This document shows positions 6,470 through 14,984 of a stretch of DNA of 25,776 nt, one piece after another. The stretch is from NCBI GenBank assembly GCA_049695975.1, contig JBAVTE010000013.1, forward strand, positions 1 through 25,776, written 5' to 3'. The notes below the pieces were generated by a model, which did no database searches, was not told the origin of the DNA, and saw only the letters and a list, made by a program, of their open reading frames with translations. The translations under genes were made by a program, and so were the position numbers. Each line of letters begins with the position of its first letter. Positions within the stretch are counted from its first letter, which is position 1. Source of the DNA: CAILDB01 sp049695975. GTDB lineage: Bacteria; Patescibacteriota; Minisyncoccia; Phycocordibacterales; GWA1-40-21.

Positions 6470-7188
6470 TATATATTTTCTAATTCTTCTATTATACCTC
6501 CAATGTCCTCTGATCCAAAAATAGTTGAACCAGAAATAAGGCGATTGGCCCCTGCTTCTACTATATCATATGCATTTTCAAGAGTTACTCCCCCGTCCAC
6601 ACTTATTATCATTTCTGGAAAATCATTTCTCAAACTCCTAATTTTCTCAAGCACTTTTTCATCAAAAGTTTGCCCTTGAAAACCAATCTGATCTATCCCC
6701 ATAAATTGTACAAAATCAACGAGATATTTTCCATTGGCCCTCAAACCGATAAATTCGTAGACAGCTTCATTTGGTGTCTTTACATCTAAAGCAAGTCCGA
6801 TATCAATACCAAGAGAATTGTCTCCAGAATATCCGTATTCATCTCGCAGTTTTTCCAAAAGTCCACGAATATCACCTGATGATTCAATATGCAAAACCAA
6901 CCTTTTTGCTCCAGCATTTATCCATTTTCTTGTAGCCTCTTCAGGATTTTCTACCATCAAATCTACTTCAATATCAATCGAATCCCAAAAAGGAAAACCC
7001 TCTTCTTCACCTACTATTTTTTCAAAATTACCTTCATTATCATTTACATATGGCCAACTCTTACTTGGTACAAATTTACCATCGCAAACATCCACCTGCA
7101 CAAGATTCACAAGACCATTAACGAGAGACATTTTTTCTCTAATTTCTTCAATATCTTCTGGCAATATTGCGGGGATTATTTCAGTCAT
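6469..7188 (-). CDS. rpe: Ribulose-phosphate 3-epimerase family protein with altered metal ligands
   Basis: This is a 239-residue TIM barrel of the family that interconverts ribulose-5-phosphate and xylulose-5-phosphate. Recognisable blocks are VDVCDGKFVPS (32-42), DLMVENPEE (76-84), HIES (100-103), ALDVKTP (133-139) and VDGGV (197-201). The two catalytic aspartates are kept (D33 and D198). However, the two metal-binding histidines of standard RPE appear as Q31 (HxD becomes QVD) and D76 (HLM becomes DLM). The usual NPGFGGQ phosphate loop reads DQIGFQGQ. An insertion of about 20 residues follows the first motif. Its position between rpiB and fba supports a pentose-phosphate role, but activity or metal use may differ, so I am sure of the family and less sure of the function. 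Confidence 0.8.
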   Translation of the reverse strand: MTEIIPAILPEDIEEIREKMSLVNGLVNLVQVDVCDGKFVPSKSWPYVNDNEGNFEKIVGEEEGFPFWDSIDIEVDLMVENPEEATRKWINAGAKRLVLHIESSGDIRGLLEKLRDEYGYSGDNSLGIDIGLALDVKTPNEAVYEFIGLRANGKYLVDFVQFMGIDQIGFQGQTFDEKVLEKIRSLRNDFPEMIISVDGGVTLENAYDIVEAGANRLISGSTIFGSEDIGGIIEELENI

Positions 7189-7200
7189 TTAAAAAATAAA

Positions 7201-7707
7201 TTAACTTATCATATTTCTGACATCTCTTGTAACTTTTTCTATTTTTTTAATTCTTCGAATATGTCTATCTGACCAAGAAAAAGGAGTTTCAAGCCATTTT
7301 AAAATTGCTGATTTTGCGGAAGATAACCCAACAAATCTTGCGCCAATAGAAATAATATTTGAATTGTTGTGTTCACGACCAAGCTTTAAAATATTTTTAA
7401 AAGAGGAAATAGATCTACCATAATAAACAATAGCTCGAACATGCGGAAATCTGTTTGCAACTATAGCTTCTCCTTGCCCCGAACCTCCCAAAATAATCCC
7501 TTTCACATGGTCAGGATTCAAAGATACTGCTTTTGCAACAGGCGCAATAAAATCTGGATAATCATCATATTCATCATATTGAAAAGCACCATAGTCACAG
7601 ACTTCATACCCCATATTTTTCAACCATGGAATGATTTTTTCTTTTATTTTAAAACCAGCATGGTCCGAGCCGATATATATCTTAAAATGTGGAGTTTTTT
7701 TACTCAT
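7201..7707 (-). CDS. rpiB: Ribose 5-phosphate isomerase B family, Glu-type active site
   Basis: The RpiB/LacAB family interconverts ribose-5-phosphate and ribulose-5-phosphate. Residues about 10-20 hold the signature SDHAGFKIK, the middle holds GIILGGSGQGEAIVANRFPHVRA (70-92), and REHNNSNIISIGAR (111-124) is the conserved HN motif. In E. coli-type RpiB the base is a Cys in CGTG; here that position is Gly (GGSGQGE), with Glu 80 placed as in the mycobacterial RpiB, which uses Glu. So the enzyme is probably active with a glutamate base. At 168 residues it is slightly longer than usual, with a basic C-terminal extension. The ATG sits one base after the gatB stop (TAA-T-ATG); rpe follows 12 bases later. 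Confidence 0.9.
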   Translation of the reverse strand: MSKKTPHFKIYIGSDHAGFKIKEKIIPWLKNMGYEVCDYGAFQYDEYDDYPDFIAPVAKAVSLNPDHVKGIILGGSGQGEAIVANRFPHVRAIVYYGRSISSFKNILKLGREHNNSNIISIGARFVGLSSAKSAILKWLETPFSWSDRHIRRIKKIEKVTRDVRNMIS

Positions 7708-7708
7708 A

Positions 7709-9118
7709 TTACTTCAACATTAATAATAACAAATTTTTGATGATTTGTGGATTGGCTCCACCTTTTGTAACCTTCATCGCTTGTCCTACTAGGGACATGA
7801 TGGCATTTTCTTTTCCCGCTTTATAGTCAGCCACTACTTTAGGATTATCTAAAATGATTTTTTCAACGACCTTCTTCAATTCCTCTTCATTACTTTCCTG
7901 TAATAGTCCTTCTTTTTTTGCAATTTCTTCTGGATCTCCGCCTTCTTGAACAATTTTTGAAAGGATATCTTTTGCAGCTCTTGAAGAAATTTTGTTTTCA
8001 CCAACCATCTCTATTATTTTTGCAAATGATTTCATGTTTGGAAGTTTTAAATCCGCATTCTTTAGAAGCCCCGACAAATCAGAGCAAATATAATTTGAAG
8101 CGAGTTTAATCAGCTCATTTTTCCCCAGAAGATTTTTCACAACTGATTCAAAAAAATCTCCAAATGTTTTGTTTGAAATATAAAGTTCAATATCTTCTTT
8201 TTTAATACCAAAATCTTTAGCATATCTTTCCCTTTTTTGTCTTGGAAGCTCCGATAAACCTTTTCTCAATTCCTCGAGATCAAAAATTTCAGAAATCATA
8301 ACTTTTGGCACATCTGGATCTGGAAAATATCTATAATCGTGAGAATCTTCTTTTGCTCTCTGAGAAAAAGTGATTTGTTTGCCTTCATCCCAACCCCTTG
8401 TTTCTTGAACTATTTCTTTTCCGGATTTTATAATATCAATTTGTCTTTCAATTTCATATTCTACAGCCCTTTCAACTGTTTTAAAAGAATTTAAATTTTT
8501 TACTTCAACTTTTTTACCAAGTTTATCATTCGCACTCACAGAAATGTTTGCTTCTACTCTCATTTCACCTTTTTCCATATTTGCATCACCTGCACCAAGG
8601 TACTGCAAAATTAATTGTAATTCTTTTGCAAAATTTGAAGCGGTTTTAGCGTCATGAATCACAGGCTCCGTCACAAGCTCCATAAGTGGTACGCCCGAAC
8701 GATTGAAATCAACCAAACTAAAGTCACCTTCTTCATGAGACGACTTTGCAGTGTCTTCTTCTAAATGAATTCTCGTGAGTTCCACGCCGTTTATTTGCCC
8801 ACCGGTAACAATCGGAAATTTGTACTGAGTTATTTGATAACCCTTTGGAATATCCGGATAAAAATAATTTTTCCTATCCCATTCTGTAAAATCAGCAATT
8901 TTCCCTCCAACTGCAAGCCCGACTCTCACCACTTGTTTTATTGCTTCATTATTTAATACAGGCAGAGTCCCTGGATGACCCATACAAATAGGACAAATAT
9001 TTACATTTGGCATTTTTTCTTCGGTATCATTCTTACAAAAACAAAACATCTTTGTTTTTGTTTTCAATTCTGCATGTATTTCAAGACCGATTGTCGCTTT
9101 GTATTTTTCTTCAGACAT
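7709..9118 (-). CDS. gatB: Aspartyl/glutamyl-tRNA amidotransferase subunit B
   Basis: GatB is the tRNA-binding and kinase subunit of GatCAB, which converts Glu-tRNA(Gln) or Asp-tRNA(Asn) to the amidated forms. The catalytic domain starts with GLEIHAEL. A zinc site CFC...CPIC follows (about residues 27-46). HLEEDTAKSSHE, DFNRSGVPLMELVTEP and the YRYFPDPD segment are all family blocks. The C-terminal YqeY-like helical domain (about 320-469) ends in GGANPQIIKNLLLLML. The ATG at 9118 (MSEEKYKATIG) is preferred over an in-frame TTG at 9124. It gives 469 residues, the usual length. GatA and GatC are not in the window. It follows obg by 15 bases in one operon. Confidence 0.97.
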   Translation of the reverse strand: MSEEKYKATIGLEIHAELKTKTKMFCFCKNDTEEKMPNVNICPICMGHPGTLPVLNNEAIKQVVRVGLAVGGKIADFTEWDRKNYFYPDIPKGYQITQYKFPIVTGGQINGVELTRIHLEEDTAKSSHEEGDFSLVDFNRSGVPLMELVTEPVIHDAKTASNFAKELQLILQYLGAGDANMEKGEMRVEANISVSANDKLGKKVEVKNLNSFKTVERAVEYEIERQIDIIKSGKEIVQETRGWDEGKQITFSQRAKEDSHDYRYFPDPDVPKVMISEIFDLEELRKGLSELPRQKRERYAKDFGIKKEDIELYISNKTFGDFFESVVKNLLGKNELIKLASNYICSDLSGLLKNADLKLPNMKSFAKIIEMVGENKISSRAAKDILSKIVQEGGDPEEIAKKEGLLQESNEEELKKVVEKIILDNPKVVADYKAGKENAIMSLVGQAMKVTKGGANPQIIKNLLLLMLK

Positions 9119-9133
9119 AGTCAAATAATAGCA

Positions 9134-10111
9134 TTATTTACTCTCCTCTCTCAACTTCTTAATAAGCGTATCTTTTAGTACTTTAATAGATTTGTCGTCA
9201 AGGATGCTCACTTCCAAAATATTTTTATTTTTCTTTGCGATTATTTTTTTGACTTCTTTGACTCTCTTTTCGTCCACTTCGTCTGTCTTAGTCAAAATAA
9301 CAATTTCTTTTTTCTCTGCAAGAACTTCACTGTAATTTTCAAGCTCTTTTCTTATCACCACATAATCAGCAAGCGGTTTTTTACTATCAAGAGAAACACA
9401 ATGTAAAATTATTTTTGTCCTTTTGATGTGTCGCAAAAATTTGTGTCCTAAACCTTTTCCCTCAGAAGCTCCTTCTATAAGTCCTGGAATATCAGCAAGA
9501 ATAAATCCGTGCATATCTCCAAGATGTGGTTCAAGAGTTGTAAACTGATAACTTGCGACTTTTGATTTTGTATTTGTCAGGGCATTTATCAAACTTGATT
9601 TTCCCGCATTTGGAAGTCCAACAAAGCCAGCGTCTGCCATAAGCTGGAGCTCAATAAAAAAATCAGCTTCCTCTCCTCTTTTCCCCTCACTGCATTGCTC
9701 TGGAGAAATATTTCTGGATGATTTAAAATATTCATTTCCTAGACCCCCTCTTCCACCATTCAAAACTTTGATTTCTTCCCCTTCCTTCTCGAGTTCAAAC
9801 TTTTCTCTCGTGACAAGATTTGTAACAACAGAACCGATAGGAAGCTCAAAATAAAAATCTTCTCCGTCTTTGCCATGCATGCTTTTTTTCATTCCATCAA
9901 CGCCTCTTTTTGCAGAAAATTCTTTTATGTTTTGATACTTATATAGTATACCAACATCCCGAAGTGTCTTTAAATAAACGTCCCCTCCCTTTCCGCCATT
10001 TCCTCCAGCGGGACCAGCGTGATCAATACCCTTTTCATGTAACCAACGAATCACACCATTTCCTCCACTTCCAGCTTTCAAATGTATTTTTAATTCATCT
10101 ATAAATGCCAT
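9134..10111 (-). CDS. obg: GTPase Obg/CgtA
   Basis: Obg is an essential ribosome-associated GTPase involved in 50S assembly and growth control. Residues 1-158 are the glycine-rich Obg fold (GSGGNG, GPAGGNGGKGGDV, NGGRGGLGN). The G domain follows, with G1 GLPNAGKS (165-172), G3 DIPG (207-210), G4 TKTD (274-277) and G5-like SILD near 307. At 325 residues it lacks the C-terminal OCT or acidic extension of many Obg proteins. It heads the operon obg-gatB-rpiB-rpe-fba. The ATG has no Shine-Dalgarno; a TAAAAT lies 6 bases upstream. Confidence 0.97.
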   Translation of the reverse strand: MAFIDELKIHLKAGSGGNGVIRWLHEKGIDHAGPAGGNGGKGGDVYLKTLRDVGILYKYQNIKEFSAKRGVDGMKKSMHGKDGEDFYFELPIGSVVTNLVTREKFELEKEGEEIKVLNGGRGGLGNEYFKSSRNISPEQCSEGKRGEEADFFIELQLMADAGFVGLPNAGKSSLINALTNTKSKVASYQFTTLEPHLGDMHGFILADIPGLIEGASEGKGLGHKFLRHIKRTKIILHCVSLDSKKPLADYVVIRKELENYSEVLAEKKEIVILTKTDEVDEKRVKEVKKIIAKKNKNILEVSILDDKSIKVLKDTLIKKLREESK

Positions 10112-10117
10112 TGTTTA

Positions 10118-10123
10118 ATTTTA
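10118..10123 (-). promoter_or_regulatory. Possible -10 element of the obg operon
   Basis: The minus strand reads TAAAAT (5 of 6), ending 6 bases before the obg ATG. No clear -35 or TGn extension accompanies it. A second candidate, TGATAGAGT (identical to the rpsB extended -10), lies about 23 bases further upstream, so either could be used. Confidence 0.35.
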
Positions 10124-10175
10124 ATGATTATTAGGATTACTCTATCACAAAAAACAAATTATGGCATTATTTATA

Positions 10176-10227
10176 TAAAAAAAATCGCTCCAACGCTTTT
10201 GAAACAAGTTCAAAGCGTCAGAGCGAT
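10176..10227 (-). terminator. Rho-independent terminator of the 10247-10684 gene
   Basis: On the minus strand, arms at 10206-10227 and 10184-10205 form a long stem. It begins ATCGCTC/GAGCGAT and ACGCTTTGAA/TTCAAAAGCGT, with two G-U pairs, and is followed by eight T residues (10176-10183). It starts about 20 bases after the stop codon of the 145-residue orphan gene. Confidence 0.9.
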
Positions 10228-10246
10228 CTTAAGGGTTTCGGCTTGC

Positions 10247-10684
10247 TTAATTTCTCAGGCAAGCCACTATACGACTCATGGTCTTCTCGCTAGGGACTAC
10301 GAGATATTCATCCGGTGCCATTTCCAGAGTGTCTCGGATGTCTCTTATTTCAACCTCCTTTAAGGTTTCATGTGATGGAAACCAGTGGAGTTCTTTCCAA
10401 AATTTTTTACATTCTGGATCAAACACCCATCCACAATTTAGTGGAATATCTGGAATCCGATGATTGAGACCATCAATAATTTTATGTTTATCTGTTGATG
10501 TGATATTTGTGACAATGCAGGGAAGCCAACGTTTCATTCCCAAGTGGGACACACCATGCCTGTTGTGCCATCCCCAAGTCTTCCCCAATCGAAGAACTAG
10601 TCCTTTCGGGGCTTGTCTTTTTAGTTCTTGAATGCGTAAAGGTACTTTTTTCACCACATTCTTGGACCTTAATACTACAAGCAT
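10247..10684 (-). CDS. Hypothetical protein, self-contained orphan gene
   Basis: 145 residues with no family that I recognise. It has no signal peptide or membrane segment. The N-terminal 50 residues are basic (KRQAPKGLVLRLGKTWGWHNRHG). The middle contains two Cys (NCGWVFDPECKKFW) and many Trp. The C-terminal half is acidic with VVPSEKTMSRIVACLRN at the end. It is likely a real gene because it has its own promoter (10767-10794), an AGGAAG ribosome site 8 bases before the ATG plus a full AAGGAGG 16 bases before it, and a strong terminator right after. This contrasts with the leaderless neighbours. Its base composition is visibly less AT-rich, which may hint at a different origin. A 75-codon frame starting at TTG 10715 overlaps it and was discarded. 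Confidence 0.75.
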   Translation of the reverse strand: MLVVLRSKNVVKKVPLRIQELKRQAPKGLVLRLGKTWGWHNRHGVSHLGMKRWLPCIVTNITSTDKHKIIDGLNHRIPDIPLNCGWVFDPECKKFWKELHWFPSHETLKEVEIRDIRDTLEMAPDEYLVVPSEKTMSRIVACLRN

Positions 10685-10766
10685 ACCACACTCTTCCTTT
10701 CCTCCTTTTAGCCAACGTCTAGTAGGCTAAAATTGTTTAAAACTACTGTTAAGGAACACTGGCTAC

Positions 10767-10794
10767 ATACTAACATTTCAAAAAAATATGTCAA
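10767..10794 (-). promoter_or_regulatory. Promoter of the 10247-10684 orphan gene
   Basis: The minus strand has a perfect TTGACA (10789-10794), a 16-base spacer and TAGTAT (10767-10772; 4 of 6). The predicted 5' leader is about 75 bases and includes the Shine-Dalgarno. This differs from the leaderless starts of housekeeping genes nearby. Confidence 0.5.
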
Positions 10795-10806
10795 TAGAAA
10801 ATGATG

Positions 10807-11694
10807 CTAGAAGTTTACGGCTAACTTAGCGAGTTTTATTGCTCCCTCTCTCGTTTTTGCCCCAGCAAAAACGCCAGAATTATGACAAAAAACTACATCA
10901 TCTACTCCTGTAATTTTAACTAGTTCCAACTCACACTTTCCTCGCCATTCTTTTGGAAACAATTTCCTACTTTTTAAAATTTTTTCACTATCTCTGATAG
11001 CTGTAATTTTCCAAGATTCCCCATCTTTTTCTGGTTTAATAACAAACAAGACCTCGGAATATTTTGAAAGTAAAGAAGATGGTAAATGAGGATTTTCAAA
11101 AATAATGACTTCTTTGCTTTTACTTTTTTTATAAATTTTATCAATAACTTTCTCAGCTTCGATATTGTCAGTTTCAATTTTTATTTCACGCAAAATTATA
11201 TTCTTTGCAAAATTTACTTCTTCCAAAAAAACTTCATCCAATGAAATATTTCTTTCTTTCCAAGTTGGATATTTTGAGTAAATAATATCAGTAAGTAAAT
11301 AAGGATAAATACCAGATAAATTTGATTCATAAAGATCGGGGCAAATATCATCAGCGTCTATCACCTGGACAAGCTTGATATCCAATACATCTGCAACTTT
11401 TTTTGATCCACAAACTCTTTCTCCAAAATCTTTCCAAAGTAGGCCGAAGGTAGAATATGATATTCCGTTCATCCTTTTTCCCGATCCACCCTCTTGATGG
11501 TGATCATATTTTTTGTTTTTCGGATTGTACTCACTTCCAATATCTAACACAAAATCTGCTTTTGAATAGATATTTATATCTCTTGTTCTTATAATTTTTA
11601 TTTTGCCACTAAAAAAAATAGAAAGAAGTGCCACAGAAAAAACATCATCTGGATGAAAATTTCCACTATGTGTAGCGACGCTTGTTTTTTTCAT
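10807..11694 (-). CDS. MYG1-family DHH-like metal-dependent hydrolase
   Basis: The MYG1/UPF0160 family is found in eukaryotes and scattered bacteria; eukaryotic MYG1 is reported as a 3'-5' RNA exonuclease. Conserved blocks are ATHSGNFHPDDV (7-18), LDIGSEYN (50-57), YDHHQEGG (63-70, the DHH-like motif), VIDADD (about 112-117) and the C-terminal CHNSGVFAGAKTREGAIKLA. All expected Asp/His metal ligands appear to be present. At 295 residues it is close to the family's usual size. Its ATG is one base after the stop of the preceding membrane protein gene, so it is the last gene of eno-gpmI-membrane protein-MYG1. The substrate in this organism is unknown. Confidence 0.85.
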   Translation of the reverse strand: MKKTSVATHSGNFHPDDVFSVALLSIFFSGKIKIIRTRDINIYSKADFVLDIGSEYNPKNKKYDHHQEGGSGKRMNGISYSTFGLLWKDFGERVCGSKKVADVLDIKLVQVIDADDICPDLYESNLSGIYPYLLTDIIYSKYPTWKERNISLDEVFLEEVNFAKNIILREIKIETDNIEAEKVIDKIYKKSKSKEVIIFENPHLPSSLLSKYSEVLFVIKPEKDGESWKITAIRDSEKILKSRKLFPKEWRGKCELELVKITGVDDVVFCHNSGVFAGAKTREGAIKLAKLAVNF

Positions 11695-11695
11695 C

Positions 11696-12115
11696 TTATC
11701 CTTTCTTTCTAAACATCTCTTTTATTTCTTGCATTTCCTTCTGAAGATAATCTATTTGAAGAATGATTTGTTTTAGTTCACCACCTTCTATTCTTAATTC
11801 TTCTTCAGTTTTTTCATCAATCTTTTTCTCGCTTTTAATACCCGAAATAATTATTCTGTCTCCTATAAAAAGAGAAACAAAAAGCCCTGTCATAAGAAGT
11901 AAAATCGATGTCCAAATAATAGTATTTGGCTCATAAAATATAAAATACCAAACTCCACCTTTTGCTTTTAAAATATCTGCTGTATGCCAAACACCTCTCC
12001 AAAAAAGAACGGTGAGAAGTGCCCCCACAAGTGCATAAAATATAGACCTGTGGCTCAATCTTGCTCTAACTCTATCTTCCAATTTATCAAAAAATTTTAT
12101 TATTTTTTTAAACAT
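11696..12115 (-). CDS. Small membrane protein with two transmembrane segments and coiled-coil tail
   Basis: 139 residues and no function that I can assign. Membrane segments lie at about 24-43 (SIFYALVGALLTVLFWRGVW) and 65-85 (TIIWTSILLLMTGLFVSLFIG). The basic N-terminus (KKIIKFFDKLEDRVRARL) suggests both ends are cytoplasmic. Residues about 95-139 form a charged coiled coil that could mediate oligomerisation or partner binding. It starts 8 bases after gpmI and ends one base before the MYG1-family gene, so it is tightly embedded in the operon. The coupling may be organisational rather than metabolic. Confidence 0.8.
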   Translation of the reverse strand: MFKKIIKFFDKLEDRVRARLSHRSIFYALVGALLTVLFWRGVWHTADILKAKGGVWYFIFYEPNTIIWTSILLLMTGLFVSLFIGDRIIISGIKSEKKIDEKTEEELRIEGGELKQIILQIDYLQKEMQEIKEMFRKKG

Positions 12116-12123
12116 ATGTTAAA

Positions 12124-13650
12124 TTATATACCTCTAATTAAAACTTTACCACTTACACTCTTAGGAATTTTGAGTTTAAAAAGATTGAGTATTGTTGGAG
12201 TAATTCCAGAAAGACTACCGCTATTCAGCATCAATCCTTTATTCGTAATGATAAAAGGAACTGGATTGGTCGTATGGGCCGTGTGTTTTTCTCCTGTTTT
12301 TAGATCAACATTCACCTCTGCATTACCGTGATCTGCAGTTACCAATAAAGTAACTCCTCTTTTCTCCGCTTCTCCAACTATATTACCAAGTTCTTTGTCT
12401 ACTGTTTCAATAGCAATTTTAATAGCTTTCATATTTGCAGTATGTCCTACCATATCTGGATTTGCAAAATTAACAAAAATAAAATCTGTCCCTTTTTTAA
12501 TTTCTTTAATTACAGCTTCTCCTATTTCTTTTGCTTTCATCTCTGGGGCTAAATCGTGAGTAGCCACATCTTTTCTGCTATTTATTAAAAGATGCCTTTC
12601 TTTTAGATATTTTTTTTGTTCTCCACCATTGAGAAAATATGTCGCATGAGCAAACTTTTCTGTTTCTGCAATATGCACCTGTGATAAACCGGCCTTAGAA
12701 ATTTCTTTTGCAAGTGTTGTTTCTATCTTTACTGGAGGAAAAGCTACTTCGGTTTTAAGTGTTTTGTCATATTGAGTCATTGTCACAAAAAACAAATTCA
12801 TTTTATTTTGTTTTTCCAAAATCTTTTGAGATAGCATACGCGCTCTATCAGCTCTGTAATTAAAAAAGAAAATTCCATCATTCTTTTTTATTGAATGGGT
12901 TTTTCCATTTTTATCCTCAAATATTACGGATTTCAAATGTTCATCCAGAACATTCTTTAAATAAAAATCTTTTATAGTTTCTGAAGGTTTTTTGTTTGAA
13001 ATGTTATCGGCAATTCCATCAAAAAGTAGTTTTTCGACCTTCTCTAGTCTGTCCCAGTTATTGTCTCTGTCCATGGTAAAGTATCTTCCACACATAGTAG
13101 AAATAAATCCGATTTTAAGTTTTTTAATCTCTTTTTCAAGTTCAATCAAATATCCACCAGCACTTTGCGGAGGAGTATCTCTTCCATCCGTAAAAGCGTG
13201 GATGAAAATATTTTTAATTCCCGATTCTTTTGCTGTTTTTAAAAAATCATAAAGATGCTCGCTGTGCGAATGCACTCCTCCAGGACCGAGCAGACCCATC
13301 ACATGTAATGCCGAATTATTTTTTTTAATGTGAGCAAAAAGTTTAACAAATGATTTGTTTGTCAAAAACTCGCCACTTTTAGCCGATTTACTAATGCGTA
13401 CAAGATCAGTAAAAACCGCTTTTCCGGCACCAATAGTGGTATGTCCCACTTCACTATTCCCCATTTGTCCTTCTGGCAAACCAACAGCTTCTCCAGAAGC
13501 TTTAAGAAGAGTGTGAGGGTATTCATTCCAAAGTCTAGTAAAATTTGGCGTACTTGCCTCTGCAATTGCATTATCTTTTCTATCTTCTCTATATCCCCAA
13601 CCATCGAGAATAATAAGAACGACTTGTTTTTTATTTTTGTTACTAAACAT
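12124..13650 (-). CDS. gpmI: 2,3-bisphosphoglycerate-independent phosphoglycerate mutase
   Basis: It interconverts 3- and 2-phosphoglycerate through a phosphoserine intermediate with two manganese ions. The alkaline-phosphatase-like core begins VVLIILDGWGYR (D16 is a metal ligand). The catalytic serine is S66 in GQMGNSEVGH. GRYFTMDRDNNWDR, HAFTDGRDT, FNYRADRARML, VNFANPDMVGHT and TADHGNAE are all intact. I choose ATG 13650 (508 residues, typical). The open frame continues upstream into eno, but the earlier start at 13722 would overlap eno by about 59 bases and add unrelated residues. It follows eno, the next step of glycolysis, at 13 bases, so they are co-transcribed. Confidence 0.96.
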   Translation of the reverse strand: MFSNKNKKQVVLIILDGWGYREDRKDNAIAEASTPNFTRLWNEYPHTLLKASGEAVGLPEGQMGNSEVGHTTIGAGKAVFTDLVRISKSAKSGEFLTNKSFVKLFAHIKKNNSALHVMGLLGPGGVHSHSEHLYDFLKTAKESGIKNIFIHAFTDGRDTPPQSAGGYLIELEKEIKKLKIGFISTMCGRYFTMDRDNNWDRLEKVEKLLFDGIADNISNKKPSETIKDFYLKNVLDEHLKSVIFEDKNGKTHSIKKNDGIFFFNYRADRARMLSQKILEKQNKMNLFFVTMTQYDKTLKTEVAFPPVKIETTLAKEISKAGLSQVHIAETEKFAHATYFLNGGEQKKYLKERHLLINSRKDVATHDLAPEMKAKEIGEAVIKEIKKGTDFIFVNFANPDMVGHTANMKAIKIAIETVDKELGNIVGEAEKRGVTLLVTADHGNAEVNVDLKTGEKHTAHTTNPVPFIITNKGLMLNSGSLSGITPTILNLFKLKIPKSVSGKVLIRGI

Positions 13651-13663
13651 TCTAAAATAGTTT

Positions 13664-14956
13664 TTAAGCTTTAAATGCATCTTTTCCAGGGAAAAGTGAG
13701 TTTTTACCAAGTCCTTGTTCAATTCTCAAAAGCTGATTGTATTTACAAACTCTTTCGCTTCTGCAAAGTGAACCCGTCTTTATTTGTCCAGTACCAAGAC
13801 CAACTACAAAATCCGCGATAGTTGAGTCTTCGGTTTCCCCAGATCTATGGGAGACGACTGATGTATATCCGGCTTTCTTTGCCATATTTATAGCATCTAT
13901 CGTTTCAGAAACAGTTCCTATTTGATTTAATTTAATCAAAATAGAATTGCACGCTTTCTTTTCAATTCCTTCTTTCAATCTTTCAATATTTGTGACAAAT
14001 AAGTCATCGCCGACTATTTGAATTTTCTTGCCAAGTTTTTTCGTCATAATTTCATATCCCATCCAATCATCTTCGGCAAGTCCATCTTCAATAGAAACTA
14101 TCGGATACTTTTTGCACAAATTTTCATAAAAAGAAACCATTTCTGCGCTTGTGAGTTCTTTATTTTCCGTCTTCAAAATATACTTACCTTTTTCTTTATC
14201 AAAAAGTTCACTTGCAGCACCATCTATCGCAATTGAGATATCTTTTCCTGGCTTATATCCTGCGAGCTTAATAGCATCAATTATCACTTCTATCGCAGAT
14301 TCATTGTTTTTAAGCGACGGGGCATATCCTCCCTCATCTCCCACAGAGACATTTAACTTCATCCCCTTCAAAATTTTCTTCAAAGCATGGAATGTCTCAG
14401 CTCCGTATCGCAGTGCCTCCGCAAAAGTCTTTGCACCAATCGGCATAATCATAAATTCCTGCAAGTCAGTAGAATTTTCCGCGTGCTTTCCACCATTGAT
14501 AATATTCATCATTGGTACTGGCATTCTCATCTTGTAACCAGTCTTTGCAATATCTTTGAAATATTTATACAAAGGTTTCTTTTCACTCTTTGCAGATGCG
14601 TGAGCAAATGCAAGAGAAACTCCGAGTATTGCGTTTGCACCAATCTTTGCTTTGTTTTTTGTTCCATCCACCGCAATCATCTTTTCGTCCAAAGTTCTTT
14701 GGTTCCATTCTTTGCTAACCAAGGCCTTACTCAAAATTGTGTTAACATTTTTTACAGCATTCATAACTCCCTTGCCACCATATCTTTTCTTGTCCTCATC
14801 ACGAATTTCAACTGCTTCATAACTTCCAGTAGATGCTCCTGAAGGAACTCCCGCTCGTCCAAATGAACCGTCGGATAATGTAAGGTCAACCTCAACTGTA
14901 GGATTTCCTCTTGAATCTAATATTTCTCTCGCAATAATCTTTGAAATTTTATGCAT
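13664..14956 (-). CDS. eno: Enolase
   Basis: It converts 2-phosphoglycerate to phosphoenolpyruvate in the cytoplasm. At 430 residues the length is normal. The N-terminal block ARE-I-LDSRGNPTVEVD and GVPSGASTG are canonical. Metal and active-site blocks present are DGAASE, SIEDGLAEDDW, GDDLFVTN, ILIKLNQIGTVSET (catalytic Lys) and VSHRSGETEDSTIADF. It is the first gene of the eno-gpmI-membrane protein-MYG1 operon. No Shine-Dalgarno is visible before the ATG, only a T/A-rich run. The 250 bases upstream hold an imperfect nested palindrome and the terminator of the preceding orphan gene. Confidence 0.97.
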   Translation of the reverse strand: MHKISKIIAREILDSRGNPTVEVDLTLSDGSFGRAGVPSGASTGSYEAVEIRDEDKKRYGGKGVMNAVKNVNTILSKALVSKEWNQRTLDEKMIAVDGTKNKAKIGANAILGVSLAFAHASAKSEKKPLYKYFKDIAKTGYKMRMPVPMMNIINGGKHAENSTDLQEFMIMPIGAKTFAEALRYGAETFHALKKILKGMKLNVSVGDEGGYAPSLKNNESAIEVIIDAIKLAGYKPGKDISIAIDGAASELFDKEKGKYILKTENKELTSAEMVSFYENLCKKYPIVSIEDGLAEDDWMGYEIMTKKLGKKIQIVGDDLFVTNIERLKEGIEKKACNSILIKLNQIGTVSETIDAINMAKKAGYTSVVSHRSGETEDSTIADFVVGLGTGQIKTGSLCRSERVCKYNQLLRIEQGLGKNSLFPGKDAFKA

Positions 14957-14984
14957 TTTTTTAAAAAAAATAAATTAATAAAAA

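Noticed and set aside
10488..10715. 75-codon minus-strand frame (TTG start) overlapping the 145-residue orphan gene
   Set aside because: Its start lies on the Shine-Dalgarno region of the orphan gene; the 145-codon frame uses that site and ends at the terminator.
13651..13722. Longer N-terminus for gpmI starting inside eno
   Set aside because: It would overlap the end of eno and add 24 residues without similarity to the family; ATG 13650 gives the standard start before VVLIILDGWG.
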